Origin: Scatophagus argus
Lineage: Eukaryota; Chordata; Actinopteri; Scatophagidae
Assembly (NCBI RefSeq): GCF_020382885.2
Contig: NC_058510.1
Coordinates: 21,490,837-21,554,836 of the forward strand
DNA length: 64,000 nucleotides
Direction of reading: 5' to 3'
The translations under genes were made by a program, and so were the position numbers. The notes beneath the pieces are model-generated. The model was given only the letters and a program-made list of their open reading frames with translations. It was not told the DNA's origin and did no database searches. Position 1 is the stretch's first letter; each line of letters starts with the position of its first letter. Positions 10,364 through 21,843 of the stretch are shown piece after piece.

Positions 10364-13300
10364 ATGCGAAAAAGTTGCCCAGAGCTCCTCAGGGAAGCAG
10401 CCAATTTAATTGAAGAAGCCATAAGAAATGCTCCAGAACAAGAAACATCCTCCCCACAGTCACAGGAACGTCCTAACCCTGCTCGAACACCTGTTCAGGG
10501 TAAGCTAATCACTTACGTATCACTTACCGGTATGTATGTCGCTGGCTAATCATTAATCTTATAATGGGCAGGTGTGCTAGTAATTATCAGTTATTCAAGA
10601 GACATGTTAATGTGTAATGTTAATGATAATTTGGTAGGCCTGTGCGCTGATTGGATCTGAGTTAGTTTGCTAATCAACAAAAAATAGCTAAGTTAGCCAG
10701 CGGCCTCGCGATAGAGGAGTAAGGCTAGTATGTTAATGTGAAATTTAAAACAGCTACCATAATGTTTTTATTCACTTTTGAGATGTGGTGGCTAAGATGG
10801 TATTTTTTTTTCTTCGTTTTAGCCGAAATATCAAGACTCTTTGCGCCTTATGTCAGAACAAGCATGACGAGACGACCCGGTGCCCAAGCTAGAAGAATCT
10901 TCAGTTACACACACGTGTTCTGCTGTGTAGCTGACCACCGAGCCGACTCGGTCCCAAGCGTAGGGATGAAAGCTGACCTTCTCGCTGCAGGACTGGGAGA
11001 ACAGAGAGTAACATTTTCAGGTCAGTAATTATGAGGGGTTTGTTCTGTATGTATAGCAAAACATTATAAACTTCGTTTAGGATAGGTAAGTGTCGTTGAA
11101 TTATGACCTCTCAAAGGTAACGTGTTGTGGCTGGATGTGTGTAGTTATGCTATATTTCATTAATGACATGAGAGCAACCTGTATGTTCATACAGTACTAT
11201 CTTTTTCGAGCTCAGCGTACAGGTCAGCAATATCACTGTTCTCTCCTGGTGCTCTAATGACACAGAGGATACGTGTTGTCTTCATAGTATGCTGCAGGTA
11301 TGATACGAACATAATTCATGCTATGACCTGGGTCAGTATTGGCAACAGTGAAGGACAATGCCAAAATGGATACATCAGTTTAGGTTGTTTTGAAAGGGTG
11401 CAGAGAGATAATGGCATTCCCTGCTTCTGAAACCCAATTCATTACTCTGTCAACACAGTTCATGCACATTATTCTAAGTTATGGCCATTAGGTTTTAGAA
11501 ATGTAAGTGAATAGAATAGAATAGAATAGAAAGCTTTTATTGTCATTATACGGGTACAATGAGATTTCTGCTTTCCCATAAAGTGCACACAGTAATAAAG
11601 TAAATAAACATAGAGACCTAGTATATACTAAAAGTAATAAAACTTAATAAAACTTAAAAAAAATGTATATATATTAACAATTTTTACACAATTTGTACAC
11701 GATTTACTGCAGATGGCAGTAACTTATGGGTAAAGTGAATCCTTATGGATAAAGTGAATACTTATGGGTAAAGTGAATGCAGTGTATAAAGTGACTGTTG
11801 TGGCATTCTCAAGTATTATACAATTTTACATCAAAGAGAGGGAAGGCTGCATAAAGGCAGAGAGGTACATGGCAGTATCCTATGGGTAAGTGAACACAGT
11901 GTATAAAGTGACTGATGTGACATTTTCAAGTATTTTGCAATATGCATGAGAGAGTAGAGGCAAGTATATATGGCAGTATATAATAACATATAGCAGAGCA
12001 GCGATAGTGCAAGTGACAAGAGTTTCAAGAGTTCCAAGAGTTCCTGTATTTAGCAACATTGTGGTGTGGGTGGCATTGCCAGTAACATGCAAAGCCTGTC
12101 AGTTCCTTTGTGCTAGATTTGAGTTGAGTCTAGTGACAGCTTTAGGAAAGAAGCTGTTCCTCAGTCTATTTGTTTTTGCTTTGATGGCCCTGTAGCGCCT
12201 GCCAGAGGGCAACAGGTTGAAGTGGTGGAAGCCAGGGTGTGTAGTCTTTTACGATGCTCCTGGCTCTGCTGAGACAGCGGGAGTCGTATATGGAGGCTAG
12301 GGGAGGAATGTAACAGCAGTGTAACATTCAGCTGTGCGATGCTGATGATCAACCAATTTATAGTGTGCTCTGACTGTGCCAGACCCAAAGGCCACTGTCA
12401 GTCAAATATACAGGTGTGTAAATTAATGAGGATTGGGTATGTGTGCTTGCACTGATTGTGAAGGGTGTGGGAGATACATTTGACACACCTTTGGCCGCTC
12501 CCGGCAGTGTCATTATACTTGCAATTCTATCAAAAGGATTGTAATGTGACTTGTTTTGTTTTTGTTTTGTTTCTTGATTTCTATTTCAGACATGTGGAAA
12601 TCCCTTGCAGTGCACAAAACACATTTTCACTTGGTATTGGTTGGTATTTGTTTACCACTACCAACGGCTCTCTTTACCCTAGGTTCATTTTACTCCTAAA
12701 TTGATTGTCAGTCTTAATAGTAGTTTTCAGTCTTAACTTGTTTTTTGGATATTCATTTACATTTAGTCTTTTTTTCTTTATACAGGGAGTCCCAGTGATC
12801 CAATGGTTATAACGAATAAACTGCTGAAAGTTTATCCAAAGCTGCAAGAAGGTGGAGGCTTTGAACTTCTTAAAATTGCGGGATCAACTCGCAGCCGAAG
12901 TCTTGCATTACTTCCATGTCCCGCCACTGGATACACTATCGCCTTTTTGAAGGACCCATCCACCATGATAGGACAGGCCACATTGTACATTCGTCCACTG
13001 CAGCAGGATCTACCCATACATTCTGTAAATGCATCTACAGACATTGTGTTTTACAAATACTCCAGTCTAAGCTCAGTGGTGCATTTTATTAATATTAAGT
13101 CATTTGTTGTTTAGGAGAACTCACACCATGCCTCTGGTCCTGCCATAACTTGCATCACTTGTCAGGAGGAGGTTATGTTTTCTGAGATGAAGCATCACAG
13201 AATGACTTGCAATGAGTATGTATTTTCTTAAGCGTACCATGTTTATTTAAAGAACATGACTATTGTGTGTTACTCAAAGGTAACTCAAATAGGTAGTATG

Positions 13301-16300
13301 ACTGCACATTTAATTTGAGTTAACTTTTTAAGGGCACAAACGCAGGATTCAGATGGAGGTCCAAAAAATGAAGACAGAGGGAACCCAGTCAATGATGATG
13401 AAGTGCCTGGACCATCGGCTGTGGGAGCAGTACAACCAGTAGTGATTGAGGATTGTGACTACAATGAAACAGACAATGGTTAGTGACACCAACTATGGTC
13501 TGCTAGGAGATTGTACTTTTTAAAAAAGTAAATGAATGTTGTCTATCAATAATGTTTTATTTTTCACACATAGGGACTGTGTAAAATACAATATATGCAT
13601 ATAAGCATTTCAGACTTAGAGTTACTGAAAAAAAAAATCTTTATTACAATTTGGGACAGAGGCTTAATCACATCTTACTTTATTTGGCCCTTGATGTATA
13701 TTTTAGCTAAAGTAAATATGTAACATTTGATGTGAATGCTGCTTTGCTTGCTTTCTCTCTTTTAAACCATAAAGATTCTGAACATATTGGGTCTCATGTT
13801 GGTGACACGAAACGTTTTCCAACTTAACATGCCTTTTTATATTTAACTATTTTCCTCACGATTGTTTTTTTTTATTATTATTATTTTTTTTTTAGATTGG
13901 AAACTTATTAAAGAGCCAGCTGAAGCTGCTAAAGTTTTTAAACAGAATCTTCTAAGGGAGCACGCCAATGGGGAAACACTCAAGATGAAGATGGACATTC
14001 GAGACTCAGAAGAGGAGCGTGAACAACAGCTTCTGTCATTCTACAAACAGCAGCAGGAGTGGGCATGTCCACTCAATTGTACTCTTGCTGGTAGGTATCA
14101 GTTTATCAAGGCTCCTGTGCAAATGATGTCTCAATGGGACATCACCTTCTAAAATAAATGGCAAATTAGGTAAAAAGTAAAGCCTCTAACATAGATACAT
14201 TAATAACATTTATACTCCTGTTTCCTATATGCAATTATTACACTGGACAAAAAGGTCCTGAAGTATTTTTTTGGGCTTTAATGGCCTTTTTTCTGATGGG
14301 ACGGGGTAGGGTTGGGGAAATAACCCAGGCCGGATTCAAAGCTGGATAGCCCTGGGCATGCCAGCCCATGTGGGGGGCTTGACGCGTTACTGCTGCACCA
14401 CCTTGCCCACCTCTGTTTATATTTTTAGATTCTATTTACACAGTGTGAATAGAAGAAAACTCAATTGTTACAACTTAACTTACTATGGGTTTGGTTGGGG
14501 CATCCATGGCCTAGTTGTTAAGGGATAGCCATGATTGGAGCAGCCATGACCTCGTGGTTAGGGTGTTGGATCAGAGGTTTGCAGGTTTGAACCCCACCCT
14601 AACCAGTTGGTTATGGCTGAAATGTCCTTGAGCACGGCATATGACCCACACAGTGTCCAGGTTGTAAACAATACCCTGTAATCAAGTCGCTTAGGGTAAA
14701 AAGTGTCAGATAAGTGCAATGGAATGAAAAGGAAGGGTTGTTTACCAGGAAAACTTTTTAACACATGCAGATTTCTCGTTGTTTTACATGTATGCGTTTC
14801 AGTTGCATTTTTAGAGCTCGCCACAAAATGTATTCTTTTAGGTAGCTAAAACTCCACTTGTGTGTAAACAAAATGCCTAAACAGTTTAAGAAAATATGTG
14901 TATGAGTGCCAATGGGGCTTCAGTCACTGCTTTTTTTTTTCCTGTGCTTCCTCAGGTGATTCTGCAGTTGGAGAGGGTGTGATGAGGTACTTCATGACAA
15001 CAATTATATCGAAACTCCAGTTTGGATTCAGTCTAGGGCTTGGTAAGTCTCCTACTGTTTTGGATAATATGGTGTTATGATAATGTGGTTTTATGTGTTA
15101 TGATTATGATTGATAAATGATTAATAAATGATTACTGTGACTTCTGCTTTGTTGGTACTTGACAGGAGGAATGGGCCGGACGGTCTTATTTGAGGGTGAA
15201 ATTGACCATCTTGTTCCAGCAGCATCAGAGGCACTTATTGAAAGCAACCTCTTCCGGGTTGCAGGTAGGATGTTGGGCCACAGCTTTCTGCACAATGGCC
15301 CCGTTGTCACCGGGTTAAGTCCTGCTGTGATTCATGTGCTCTTCAATGGAGACCCCGAAATGGCAACTGTTGCTATCGAAGACTGCCCTGATCTACACAT
15401 CAGGGATATCATAAAACTGGTAAGCATAAAGAAATAACTTGCTGCTTTTTTGTTTTTGTGTTGGGGTGGGTAATAATGTTTAGCTTTCATCCTAGCTTGA
15501 TCAAGAAGATCTTACACCTGAAGAGAAGGACACAATTTCAGATCTCTGCATGTCCTGGGACCTCCCACCAGTCACAAGAACAAACAGGAAATGGCTGCAA
15601 AACAAACTTCTCCTCCATGCAGTGAGTTCCTCCTTGATAAACTGTTGAATTATGTAGTTGCTGTTGTAAGTCTTATGGGTTATGTTAACACTGGCAGACA
15701 TATGCAGTAAATAGTTGTATTTTATTGCTGAAAATCCTGCTTGAGTGTAAAGGGAGGCTAAAAACTTTTGCATGCATTTATTTTATTTGTAGATATTTGA
15801 AAGTCAAATGTAATGTTTGTTTGATTTAACAGTTGTGTACAACTTTGTGTTGGGCTTTCACATTTCGGCTGTATATATTGTCTGTGGTCATATAGCATGG
15901 CATGTTTGTCAAGGGGTATGCAAGTTTCTACATCTGGTATTAAGCGTTATGGTATACTTTTTAGAAGTTGTTTTCAAGTGTTCATTATTAACTATTAGAT
16001 GGTGTTCCAGTGTGTGATTATAAACAATGTCCATACCGAGTGTTGCGTCCTTAAAATTTGGATTGTGAATTATGTCCGTCTCTTAGGTCATTGGTAGGAC
16101 TACACGGCAGGTAAAACAACTGCGAAGGGGCATAAAAGACGTGATGCTCTGGCCACTCCTCTCCTCAAGGCCAGATGTAGTCCAACTGATGTTTCCCAGA
16201 ATGGTCGAAATTCAGTTCACTCCCCAGGTAAGTCAGATTTTGTTTACTTGGTGAATTATAGTGCTGCAAAACCATTAAAACATTTGAACATGAGTAATAA

Positions 16301-18342
16301 TGTGAAAGCCATAGTTAATAATCAATAATTAATCACATTTTAATCACACATTGTTGTATCATCATTATAACACTTAACTATTAAAAATTAGCCTGCTCTA
16401 TGCAGGTTTCTATCGGTAAACAGTTTTTTAGCCTTCGTCTTAAGTCAAGTTATATTCATGGGGAGTCTTTCTTATGGGGATTATACAACCATTAAAGCTT
16501 AAGAGGTGCCCAGGACTTTGTATGTGGTCTAAGACCGACATTCCCAACTTAGATATTTAGCGACTTTGTAAGTGTGTCAATACTGGCAAGTCTGAGGCTC
16601 TACCCACTCACCCACGACTAACCCTCAGGCAGGAATATCTGCGGGTACCATGAAAACTGCATAATGCCAACATAAAATGTTCATATTTGTTCTTTAAGAT
16701 GGTCCTACAGAAAATCACTTGGCCTGTGGAGGACAGTGATGACGAGGACTTTGATGTGGAGAATGTGTGCCGAATTACTGGGTTCCTGAGAACATTCGTG
16801 GAAGCCGGTATGAAACACTTTTTATTTGAAAAATGTACTGTACTCTACATTTTATTCAGTTGAGGCTGGAGATTGTGCACATCCCATACAAAGGTGGAGG
16901 ACAAAGGCTGACTGAAGTTTGAAAGTAAGGAGTACGCACTCTTAAAATACTTCTTTTTGAATGTTTATTCCATGGTTAGAATAGGATGATGTTTCGGCTG
17001 TGTTGCTCTTCAGATTCTCCACAAACACAGACTGACTGGTTTGAAATAACACCTGGCCTGCAGGGGCGTGGCCATTTTTTTTAAACCTTTCTCCTCTGAT
17101 AGGGAGTCAGATATAGTTAGATGTACAAGTCCTGTGTTGTAAGTGTGCGGACTCCTTACTTTCAAACTCTACGTTTTATTGCCTGTTCGTCTCATGGATA
17201 TATAATTAATGGATATGAACATAGTGGTTTGCAAAAGTATCCACACCCCTTGAAATTGTCATTTAGCCAAATCACAACCACAAATATAACTTTGATTGTG
17301 CTGTTATATTTGTGGTTGTGATTTGGCTAAATGACTATTTCAAGGGGTGTGGATACTTATGCAAACCACTATGTTGATATCCATTAATTATATATCCATT
17401 ATATAGCACAATCACTGGAAGTAAGTGGCTCCATTAGCATCAAGTCATGTCCACTTGATGGAATTATCAGTTTTGTGCTCTGGTTCATTTTACATTCATT
17501 TTAAGTGGTTTATAAGTAAACACATCAAATGTTTTATTACCATAGATGTCTTGTCACCATAGACTTCTGGCTATATGTCAAACTGGTTATTGCAAACACA
17601 GAGAAAAATCCTATGCAATTTCATATTTTACTACAGGTTGACAACTGTTATTTCCAGGAATAAGGTGGACTGTTTCTTGACCCATTACTCCTGAGAGAAC
17701 TGTGTGTGAAGGCTATCCTACATACACACATACTGTTTCAGCTTTGCCCATTAAAAATAAATAGGATTTAGATGAGGGCGTTGTGATTTAGTATTCTGTT
17801 TATTATATCTCAATTACTGTTAGGTTGTGGTTACTGAAACATTGTCTTTGTCTTTAAGCCACTTTTACTAGTTCTGTATGTTACTAGCTGTATGTTTTGG
17901 GTGACTGTCCATTTAGATCATTAGCTGATTTTGCCATTCAACTAAAGACAATTATGCACTGAGAGCAACTGCAACTGAAAACGTTGACATGCACAAATAA
18001 ATTTGCTTTCATAAATGATGTATGTTTATTGGATAAACTTTGTTGATGTGGCAAAATAATCAACATTTGAAGGAGTGTACACTTTTGCAAGCCATTCTGA
18101 TTTAATTCCATGTATTTGTTTTAGCTTCACCAGGTACTCTGGCTCAATTGGTGAAATTCTGGGTTGGCTGGGAGAGGCTTCCTGCTGAATTGAGGCTGGA
18201 GATTTCAGAAAGGACCCTTCCCACCTCTGCCACCTGCTTCGAAACATTGAAGCTGCCACATCATTTCACAACATACAGTGAATTTGAAAAAGCACTTCTC
18301 TCTTCCATAAATACTGCAGACACAGGATTTGGGCTACTTTAA
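10364..18342 (+). CDS. HECT E3 ubiquitin ligase-like protein (G2E3-like), 12 exons
   Basis: Predicted exons: 10364-10499, 10823-11020, 12786-13024, 13115-13215, 13333-13478, 13896-14090, 14956-15042, 15166-15419, 15496-15621, 16087-16227, 16699-16807 and 18125-18342. All introns have GT-AG ends and all phases agree, giving 649 aa. Residues 204-223 form C-x2-C-x11-H-x3-C, the spacing of UBZ4/RAD18 ubiquitin-binding zinc fingers. An acidic linker follows. From about 274 the protein resembles the HECT domain of G2E3-like proteins: LFEGEIDHLVP, then GLSPAVIHVLFNG, LVKFWVGWERLP, and LPTSATCF with the presumed catalytic Cys615, ending GFGLL. The start is the first ATG in frame with exon 2. Convergent with the integrase gene; an AATAAA sits at 18512. 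A role in ubiquitinating a host or transposon protein is inference. Confidence 0.85.
11511..12420 (-). mobile_element. LINE 3' fragment nested in HECT gene intron 2
   Basis: The left edge is an antisense tail (AGCTTTTATTGTCATTATAC after an AATAG run). Between about 12330 and 12120 the minus strand reads as a LINE C-terminus, with YDSRCLSRARSIV, HFNLLPSGRRYRAIKAKTN and RNSFFPKAVT. A locally duplicated block (AAAGTGAATGCAGTGTATAA type) lies at 11730-11930. It is 5' truncated and oriented against the host gene. Confidence 0.75.
14255..14412 (-). mobile_element. Probable antisense tRNA-SINE remnant in intron 6
   Basis: Read on the minus strand, GGTGGTGCAGCAGTAACGCG near 14403-14384 resembles an A box and TTTGAATCCGGCC near 14342 resembles a B box. 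The rest is diverged. It lies in the same intron as the plus-strand SINE copy at 14534. Confidence 0.45.
14534..14738 (+). mobile_element. V-SINE-like tRNA SINE in intron 6 of the HECT gene
   Basis: The tRNA-like head has GTGGTTAGGGTGTTGGATCA (A box) and GGTTTGAACCC (B box). The body has CCTTGAGCACGGCA. The conserved core is AGTCGCTTAGGGTAAAAAGT followed by GTCAGATAAGTGCAATG, a diverged form of the V-SINE core. It is more diverged than the two copies at 9390 and 22321, so it is older. Confidence 0.75.
16916..17169. mobile_element. MITE-like unit with ~27-bp inverted ends in intron 11
   Basis: AGTTTGAAAGTAAGGAGT at 16916 is repeated in inverse at 17152-17169, with the match extending through about 27 bp with few differences. 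The 254-bp unit has no coding capacity. Size and ends fit a miniature inverted-repeat DNA element; the superfamily is not assigned. Confidence 0.6.
17194..17398. mobile_element. Foldback element: ~97-bp arms around a 12-nt loop
   Basis: Arms 17194-17290 and 17303-17398 are near-perfect inverse copies, separated by TTTGATTGTGCT. The arms contain GTGGTTTGCAAAAGTATCCA, a motif typical of Tc1/mariner-type ends in fish. It lies in the last intron of the HECT gene, and its transcript would form a long hairpin. Confidence 0.85.
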
Positions 18343-18531
18343 TTTTTTACTTTTTAAAAGAATTCCCTGCATGTAGCATCCATGTCAGCTCAGTTAAGTT
18401 CATAGAGGGCGTCCCAAAGAATTTACTGTTCACAAACATCTGTTCTGGCCCAGGGACTGCTGATTATGTGAATAACATTCATTTTCAATGGCTGTTGTTC
18501 TCAAAGAGTTTAATAAATCTCAAGTTTTGCA

Positions 18532-21509
18532 TCAGTTTGTTGTTGTCATGCTGCACACAATTTCAACGGTTTCTAAATAACACTGTATTGCATCAGATAC
18601 AGACACTCCTACAGGTGGCAACATGTTAAGTTCTTCTTCCGAGAGCTCACGTGCCAATTGAACCTCAGGGACTGACACCAGGCCTCCATCCAGACTGTGT
18701 GGTCCATTCCAGTCAATGCCATAGTCATCATAAACCTGAATATTGGACAAGCATGATCAGTATTGAACTTAAAACTATTTTTACATGGCATTACACAAGG
18801 TAATTAAAATAACTCATGAAGTTGGAAACAATTAAAGGTTGCTCATTCTGTTTTTTTTAAAAGCTATGCATACTGTGAATCAGATTAACCAATGGGAAAC
18901 AATTAGAAGTTAATTTCTAAAACCTGGGTAGGATCCTCCATAGGGCCTTGGTCTCTGTATTGCATCCAGAGTTGTTGAGGTGACTGATTCCTTTCAGTTC
19001 TGAGACCATGGAAGTTCCAGGCATCTCTGAAATCGTTCAGGCTCTGCTGAATGACAGGAAGGAAGGCCCGGTGCAGTGCATAAAGATGGACCTCGTTATC
19101 CGGATTGAGAAGTCCCTGATATTCCAGTGACGTAAAGATCTGGTAGAAGAGGTCTAGTGTATGTTCATAAACATCCCTCCACATCCTTTCAATCCTGTGT
19201 TAAATAAAATCAATGCTTTAATTTAAGACATTTTAAAGACCCTCCTTACTACATCACTGGTCAAGTTTTGGAACTCATTGCAGACAGACCAAGGACCTGG
19301 ATTATTGGAATCATCTGCTACAGTATGGTCTTGGGCAGTTTACAGAACAAAACATGAATGTTAACATGTATTATATCCTGAAGCAGCATGTGATGCTCTC
19401 CCCTAAAGTCTTGTGTACAGGCAAGTGTCATATTGTTGGAAAGCTTAGATTCTACTGCTTGAAAGATATTCCCACTCATCAATGGCAGTGCTGTGGAGTC
19501 TTACACACAAAAATCAATAAACTGAATCAAATGAGGACGATGATGAAATTGAACTGAATATTCTAAAATTTCCGTGAAGAACTAGAGAAAAGTGTTCAAC
19601 TGGTGTGAACCAGTAGTATGTACAGTATGTATGTATTTATTGCAACTATGCATTTACCTCTGATTGTGGACACTTCGTCCAGTAATGTGTGAATTCCTGT
19701 CTGTTCCTCTACTCCTGATCATAAATTCAGCCACATCTGCATTCTCTCCCCCTTTATCAGACCGTACCCTTGACGGCAGTCCATACTGCTCAACAGCGGT
19801 CTTAAAGCTCTCCAAGACTGTAATGGTTCTATTATTGCCAGCCGCAGTCAGGTAGACCACGAGACGACTGAATCCATCCACCCCACCATGGATAACGAAT
19901 CTCCACCTGTGAAGCAGTTTTAAACACAAAAAGATTAAATCTTTACAAGTGTTTATGTTGCTTTGTATAGTCAAGTAGGCCTTCTTGTTAAGTCATTGCA
20001 CCCCTCCAAGTGGATTTTGGTTAAAGTTAAAATAAAATTATCGGATAACTGCAAACAGCAAGAGGTCAAAACTACTGGAGGCTTGGAATGACCATTAGGT
20101 TGAGAGGATGACATTCCAACAATTGGATTACTTTAAATTGTCTTCTTGTGAAATCTACCTGTGTCATTGTAATAAAACAGGTGACCAATTTTAATTGAGC
20201 AGACATTTTCACCCGAGATTCTTTTAAAGGTTCATTTATACATACTGCTAAAAAAATAAAGGGAACTAACAAACAGCACAGTGCAATGCAAAGTCAATCA
20301 TAAGCCTGTCTAGGAAATGACACTGATTATGAATCCATTTTTCCTGCTGTTGTGCAAATTCAACAGCCAGCAGGTAGAACGGAGAGAAAAAAAAAACTTC
20401 CTAACAGCAAAATGGGTTCACAATTACACTTACTAACTGGACAGGTTGATATCACATAATGACTATGTTGAGTGATGTTTCGAAGTGTCTCAATTCACTT
20501 AATGTTGTTCCTACAAATATGACTGACCTGATGAGTTTATGATTCCCGTCTATATGCCATAAACAATTGGGGCCAGGTACAGAGTACTGCCTTCGCCTTG
20601 ACACACGCAGCCTTAAACGTCTCATGTACACTCCTTCTGCATTGACTCTGCGTAGAGAGTCAAGTATCCTTGAGCCTGGGCACAGTGGGCAGGGATTAAA
20701 GTATAGGCTAAAGCTTTGGATGACATGGCCAAAATGAATGACAATTATCAAACAGTATAGTACTAGTGACGACTGGCAACCGAAACACCTGCACTCACTT
20801 GGAACACGCACACCTCTTGCATTTAGATGGCCACGCATGAGCTTGTATCCGGTGTTTGGATGTCCTCTGTGTATTTCAAGAACCATACGGTCCAACTCAT
20901 CATCGTCCACAATTGAATAAAGGTCTCGTTTTCTGCACAAAAAACATCAAAGGCAATTTGTGTTACGCTAAAGGTAATAGGTTAAATGAATGAGCTATGA
21001 CACGACACCGATAACCATCAATAATCTCTGCAGTCAGACAGATGCATTCACGCTACATACCTCAAGCCACACTGTTTCAGTCGCCTTCTGATGGTCCTTG
21101 TTGAAACTCCTAACCTCGTTGCAATCTCACTTGCTGGTATTCCACAAAGAACTTGCTGCTCAAGAGCTGCAGCTGGTATGTCGAAAACGAAATTCACCGA
21201 TCCCTCCGGGTGGTTTTCATGCTGCGGTGTGGTAGCCCTACTAGCTAAGCGATGGAGTACTTCCTCTAAATTTGCTGTTACTCTCCTGTTAAAATCGTGG
21301 TCGGAAAGTGCGGAAACGATTCCAATAGTCTCTATGAACTCTTCAATTTGATTGATCACGTTGTCTGGCTCAATCGTATCTGCTTCCACATTATCTGCTA
21401 AATTGTTTACACTGTTTATAAGGTCTCTACATATTTGATTTTCATTATCTGTACCCGCCATGTTTTTTGAATATCGCCTCTCGTCATCAGACTGCAAAGT
21501 GTAGACCAA
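18532..21509 (-). CDS. D-D-E integrase with N-terminal helix-turn-helix, 6 exons
   Basis: Predicted exons in gene order: 21509-21061, 20932-20799, 20675-20528, 19906-19658, 19194-18924 and 18735-18532. All introns have GT-AG ends and consistent phase, giving 484 aa. A second in-frame ATG at 21461 would give 468 aa and has better context for the family. The end of exon 1 holds a helix-turn-helix ([20 protein letters not shown]). The RNase H-like core has WHIDGNHKL (Asp237), VRSDKGGEN (Asp294) and NQRIERMW (Glu329), with 34 residues between the second and third acids, as in retroviral-type integrases. The C-terminus carries DYGIDWNGP, a motif I associate with this integrase group. It would cut and join the inverted repeats of the element. 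The last intron's donor (CAG/GTTTTAG) is weak; if it is retained, the protein ends seven codons later at 18903. Confidence 0.87.
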
Positions 21510-21549
21510 AGCAATTGATTTGGCTGTAGTCCCACCCAGAGCCGGCTTT

Positions 21550-21837
21550 GGTCCCGCCCACTGACTTTGATGGGTGAGGTTGACAGATACAATTATTTCA
21601 TGAAGTGCTGCAGCGCACTTACTATGAAATAATTAAATAGAACAATAATTACTTAAATAGCGAAATAAATAAATATATGTATACATCTACATTAAATAAA
21701 TTGGGATTCAATCATATATATACATTTAATGACAATTTTAATAATTTAATTACACTTTTAATAAATTAATGACACATTTAATTAATTATTTAAAGGTCTA
21801 TTCAATTAATTATCCGTGGCACATTTCAGCCTCCATA
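21550..21837 (-). repeat. Right terminal inverted repeat
   Basis: The inverse of the left repeat, ending CAGCCTCCATA directly before the GTATTA duplication. The integrase gene begins just inside it (ATG at 21509 or 21461), so the repeat probably overlaps that gene's promoter. Confidence 0.9.
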
Positions 21838-21843
21838 GTATTA

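Larger units (their letters stand above)
9806..21843. mobile_element. Complete 12-kb HECT-ligase/integrase DNA transposon
   Basis: The element proper is 9812-21837 (12,026 bp). It begins TATGGAGGCTGAAATGTGCC, ends with the exact reverse complement, and is flanked by GTATTA at 9806-9811 and 21838-21843. Inside are two convergent spliced genes: a HECT-type ubiquitin ligase on the plus strand and a D-D-E integrase on the minus strand. Both are open through all predicted exons. No polymerase or structural gene is visible, so I see no reason to call it a Polinton, despite the shared 6-bp target duplication. Older repeats are nested in its introns (11511-12420, 14534-14738, 16916-17398). I do not know a formal family name. 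The integrase type is common in fish proteomes as an unnamed integrase-core protein. Confidence 0.85.

Noticed and set aside
9806-21843. Calling the 12-kb element a Polinton
   Set aside because: The 6-bp target duplication and integrase are shared, but no DNA polymerase, ATPase, protease or structural gene is seen, and the ends do not look like Polinton ends.
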